This document shows, piece by piece, positions 5,073 through 5,492 of a DNA stretch of 5,492 bases (position 1 is the first letter of the stretch; each line of letters opens with the position of its first letter). The DNA lies in NCBI GenBank assembly GCA_031380225.1, contig JANNFX010000085.1:1-5492 (forward strand). The letters run 5' to 3'. The position numbers and the translations under genes are program-made. Source of the stretch: JANNFX01 sp031380225 (lineage in GTDB: Bacteria; Pseudomonadota; Alphaproteobacteria; Rhizobiales; Hyphomicrobiaceae). Under the pieces are notes generated by a model. That model was not told the origin of the DNA, searched no databases, and was given only the letters and a program-made list of their open reading frames with translations.

Positions 5073-5383
5073 AACCTAAAACGGAGACCGGCGCTGGCCT
5101 CCAAACGTCCGTTAGGCTGCTCTTCCGTGAAACGCAAGGGGCAGCGGCGCGGCGCCCGCCGCCTCTCACAAGGCGAGAGGAGATCCGAGAAGCAATCTGA
5201 GGAAAACCGGTTCGCCGCTTCAGTGATTTGCCGCTGTGGAGCGCGCCCGATCGCGTTCCAGCACAGCGAATGACTGGCGAAACTCTTGCCAGGCCAATGA
5301 TTATATCGGAAACGGCATGGCACAAACAGCGCTCATACGCGCGGGCCGCTTAGCACAGGGGCCGCGTTCGGGGGAGATTTGTG
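5073..5383. other. Intergenic spacer, no gene seen
   Basis: About 310 bp between the tRNA and the transporter. Open frames here overlap one another on both strands, lack ribosome sites, and some run through the tRNA, so none is credited. Two short GC-rich hairpins are present: GCGGCG/CGCCGC (5144-5149, 5157-5162) and CCTCTC/GAGAGG (5162-5167, 5175-5180), each with a 7-nt loop and no T run. A TTATAT at 5301-5306 looks like a -10 box but has no -35 partner at a proper distance. The tRNA promoter should be in the left part of this spacer, but I cannot place it. Confidence 0.5.
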
Positions 5384-5492
5384 ATGACCGCTGCGGATCC
5401 AGCCAACAGTGACGTGTCGAGCGGCGTGCTCGATCGTGAGCGGATTATTGCAACCGGCGGCTTTAACCGCTGGATGGTGCCGCCGGCAGCGC
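5384..5492 (+). CDS. Probable OFA-family MFS transporter, N-terminal fragment
   Basis: Only the first 36 residues are inside the window; the gene runs off the right edge. The start is ATG 5384, with GGGGGAG 7 nt before it; a GTG one codon upstream is a less likely alternative. The peptide has a soluble lead of about 15 residues, then LDRERIIATGGFNRWMVPPAA, which resembles the entry into the first membrane helix of oxalate/formate antiporter (OFA) type major facilitator proteins of Bradyrhizobium relatives. The match is from memory of that N-terminal pattern, and no membrane helix is yet complete, so substrate and family remain tentative. No EcfG box was found ahead of it. Confidence 0.6.
   Translation, partial: MTAADPANSDVSSGVLDRERIIATGGFNRWMVPPAA

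Overview
The window carries the core of an alphaproteobacterial general stress response (GSR) locus: the anti-anti-sigma response regulator PhyR, the anti-sigma factor NepR and the ECF sigma factor EcfG, with a CHASE3/HWE sensor kinase nearby. The protein families, the GGAAC-N16/17-CGTT promoters and the fragment of an OFA-type transporter at the right edge suggest a rhizobiales relative of Bradyrhizobium, Rhodopseudomonas or Nitrobacter. This placement is from memory of family patterns, not from a search.

Layout, left to right. Bases 2-304 (+) are the C-terminal part of a single-domain receiver protein cut by the window edge. Bases 497-1873 (+) encode a membrane HWE histidine kinase with a CHASE3 sensor. 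An EcfG-type promoter (1948-1972) precedes a 58-residue DUF1328 membrane protein (2021-2197). A two-way hairpin terminator (2245-2284) separates it from the convergent nepR-ecfG operon on the minus strand (nepR 2930-3232, ecfG 2373-2933, overlapping by 4 bases). The region between nepR and phyR holds two divergent EcfG promoters whose -35 boxes face each other as an inverted repeat 8 bp apart. phyR (3434-4264, +) ends at a strong terminator (4306-4337). A secreted or periplasmic PRC-barrel protein (4349-4822, -) has its own EcfG promoter (4890-4915) and a stem-loop at the predicted start of its mRNA. tRNA-Arg(UCU) (4996-5072, -) follows, then a spacer of about 310 bp with no gene seen, then the first 36 codons of a probable OFA-family MFS transporter (5384 to the edge).

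How it should work, from the known family mechanism: under stress an HWE kinase phosphorylates the PhyR receiver domain. This exposes the sigma-like N-terminal domain, which binds NepR and frees EcfG. EcfG then transcribes GGAAC-type promoters. Four such promoters can be read here: at phyR, at nepR-ecfG (positive and negative feedback together), at the DUF1328 gene and at the PRC-barrel gene. Regulators and two likely envelope effectors therefore sit together as a small local regulon. No EcfG box was found in front of the kinase.

The system itself is known. The less ordinary points are the mirrored promoter pair, the promoter evidence that fixes the DUF1328 start, the 5' stem-loop of the PRC mRNA, the long NepR N-terminus and a 15-bp duplication in the PhyR linker.
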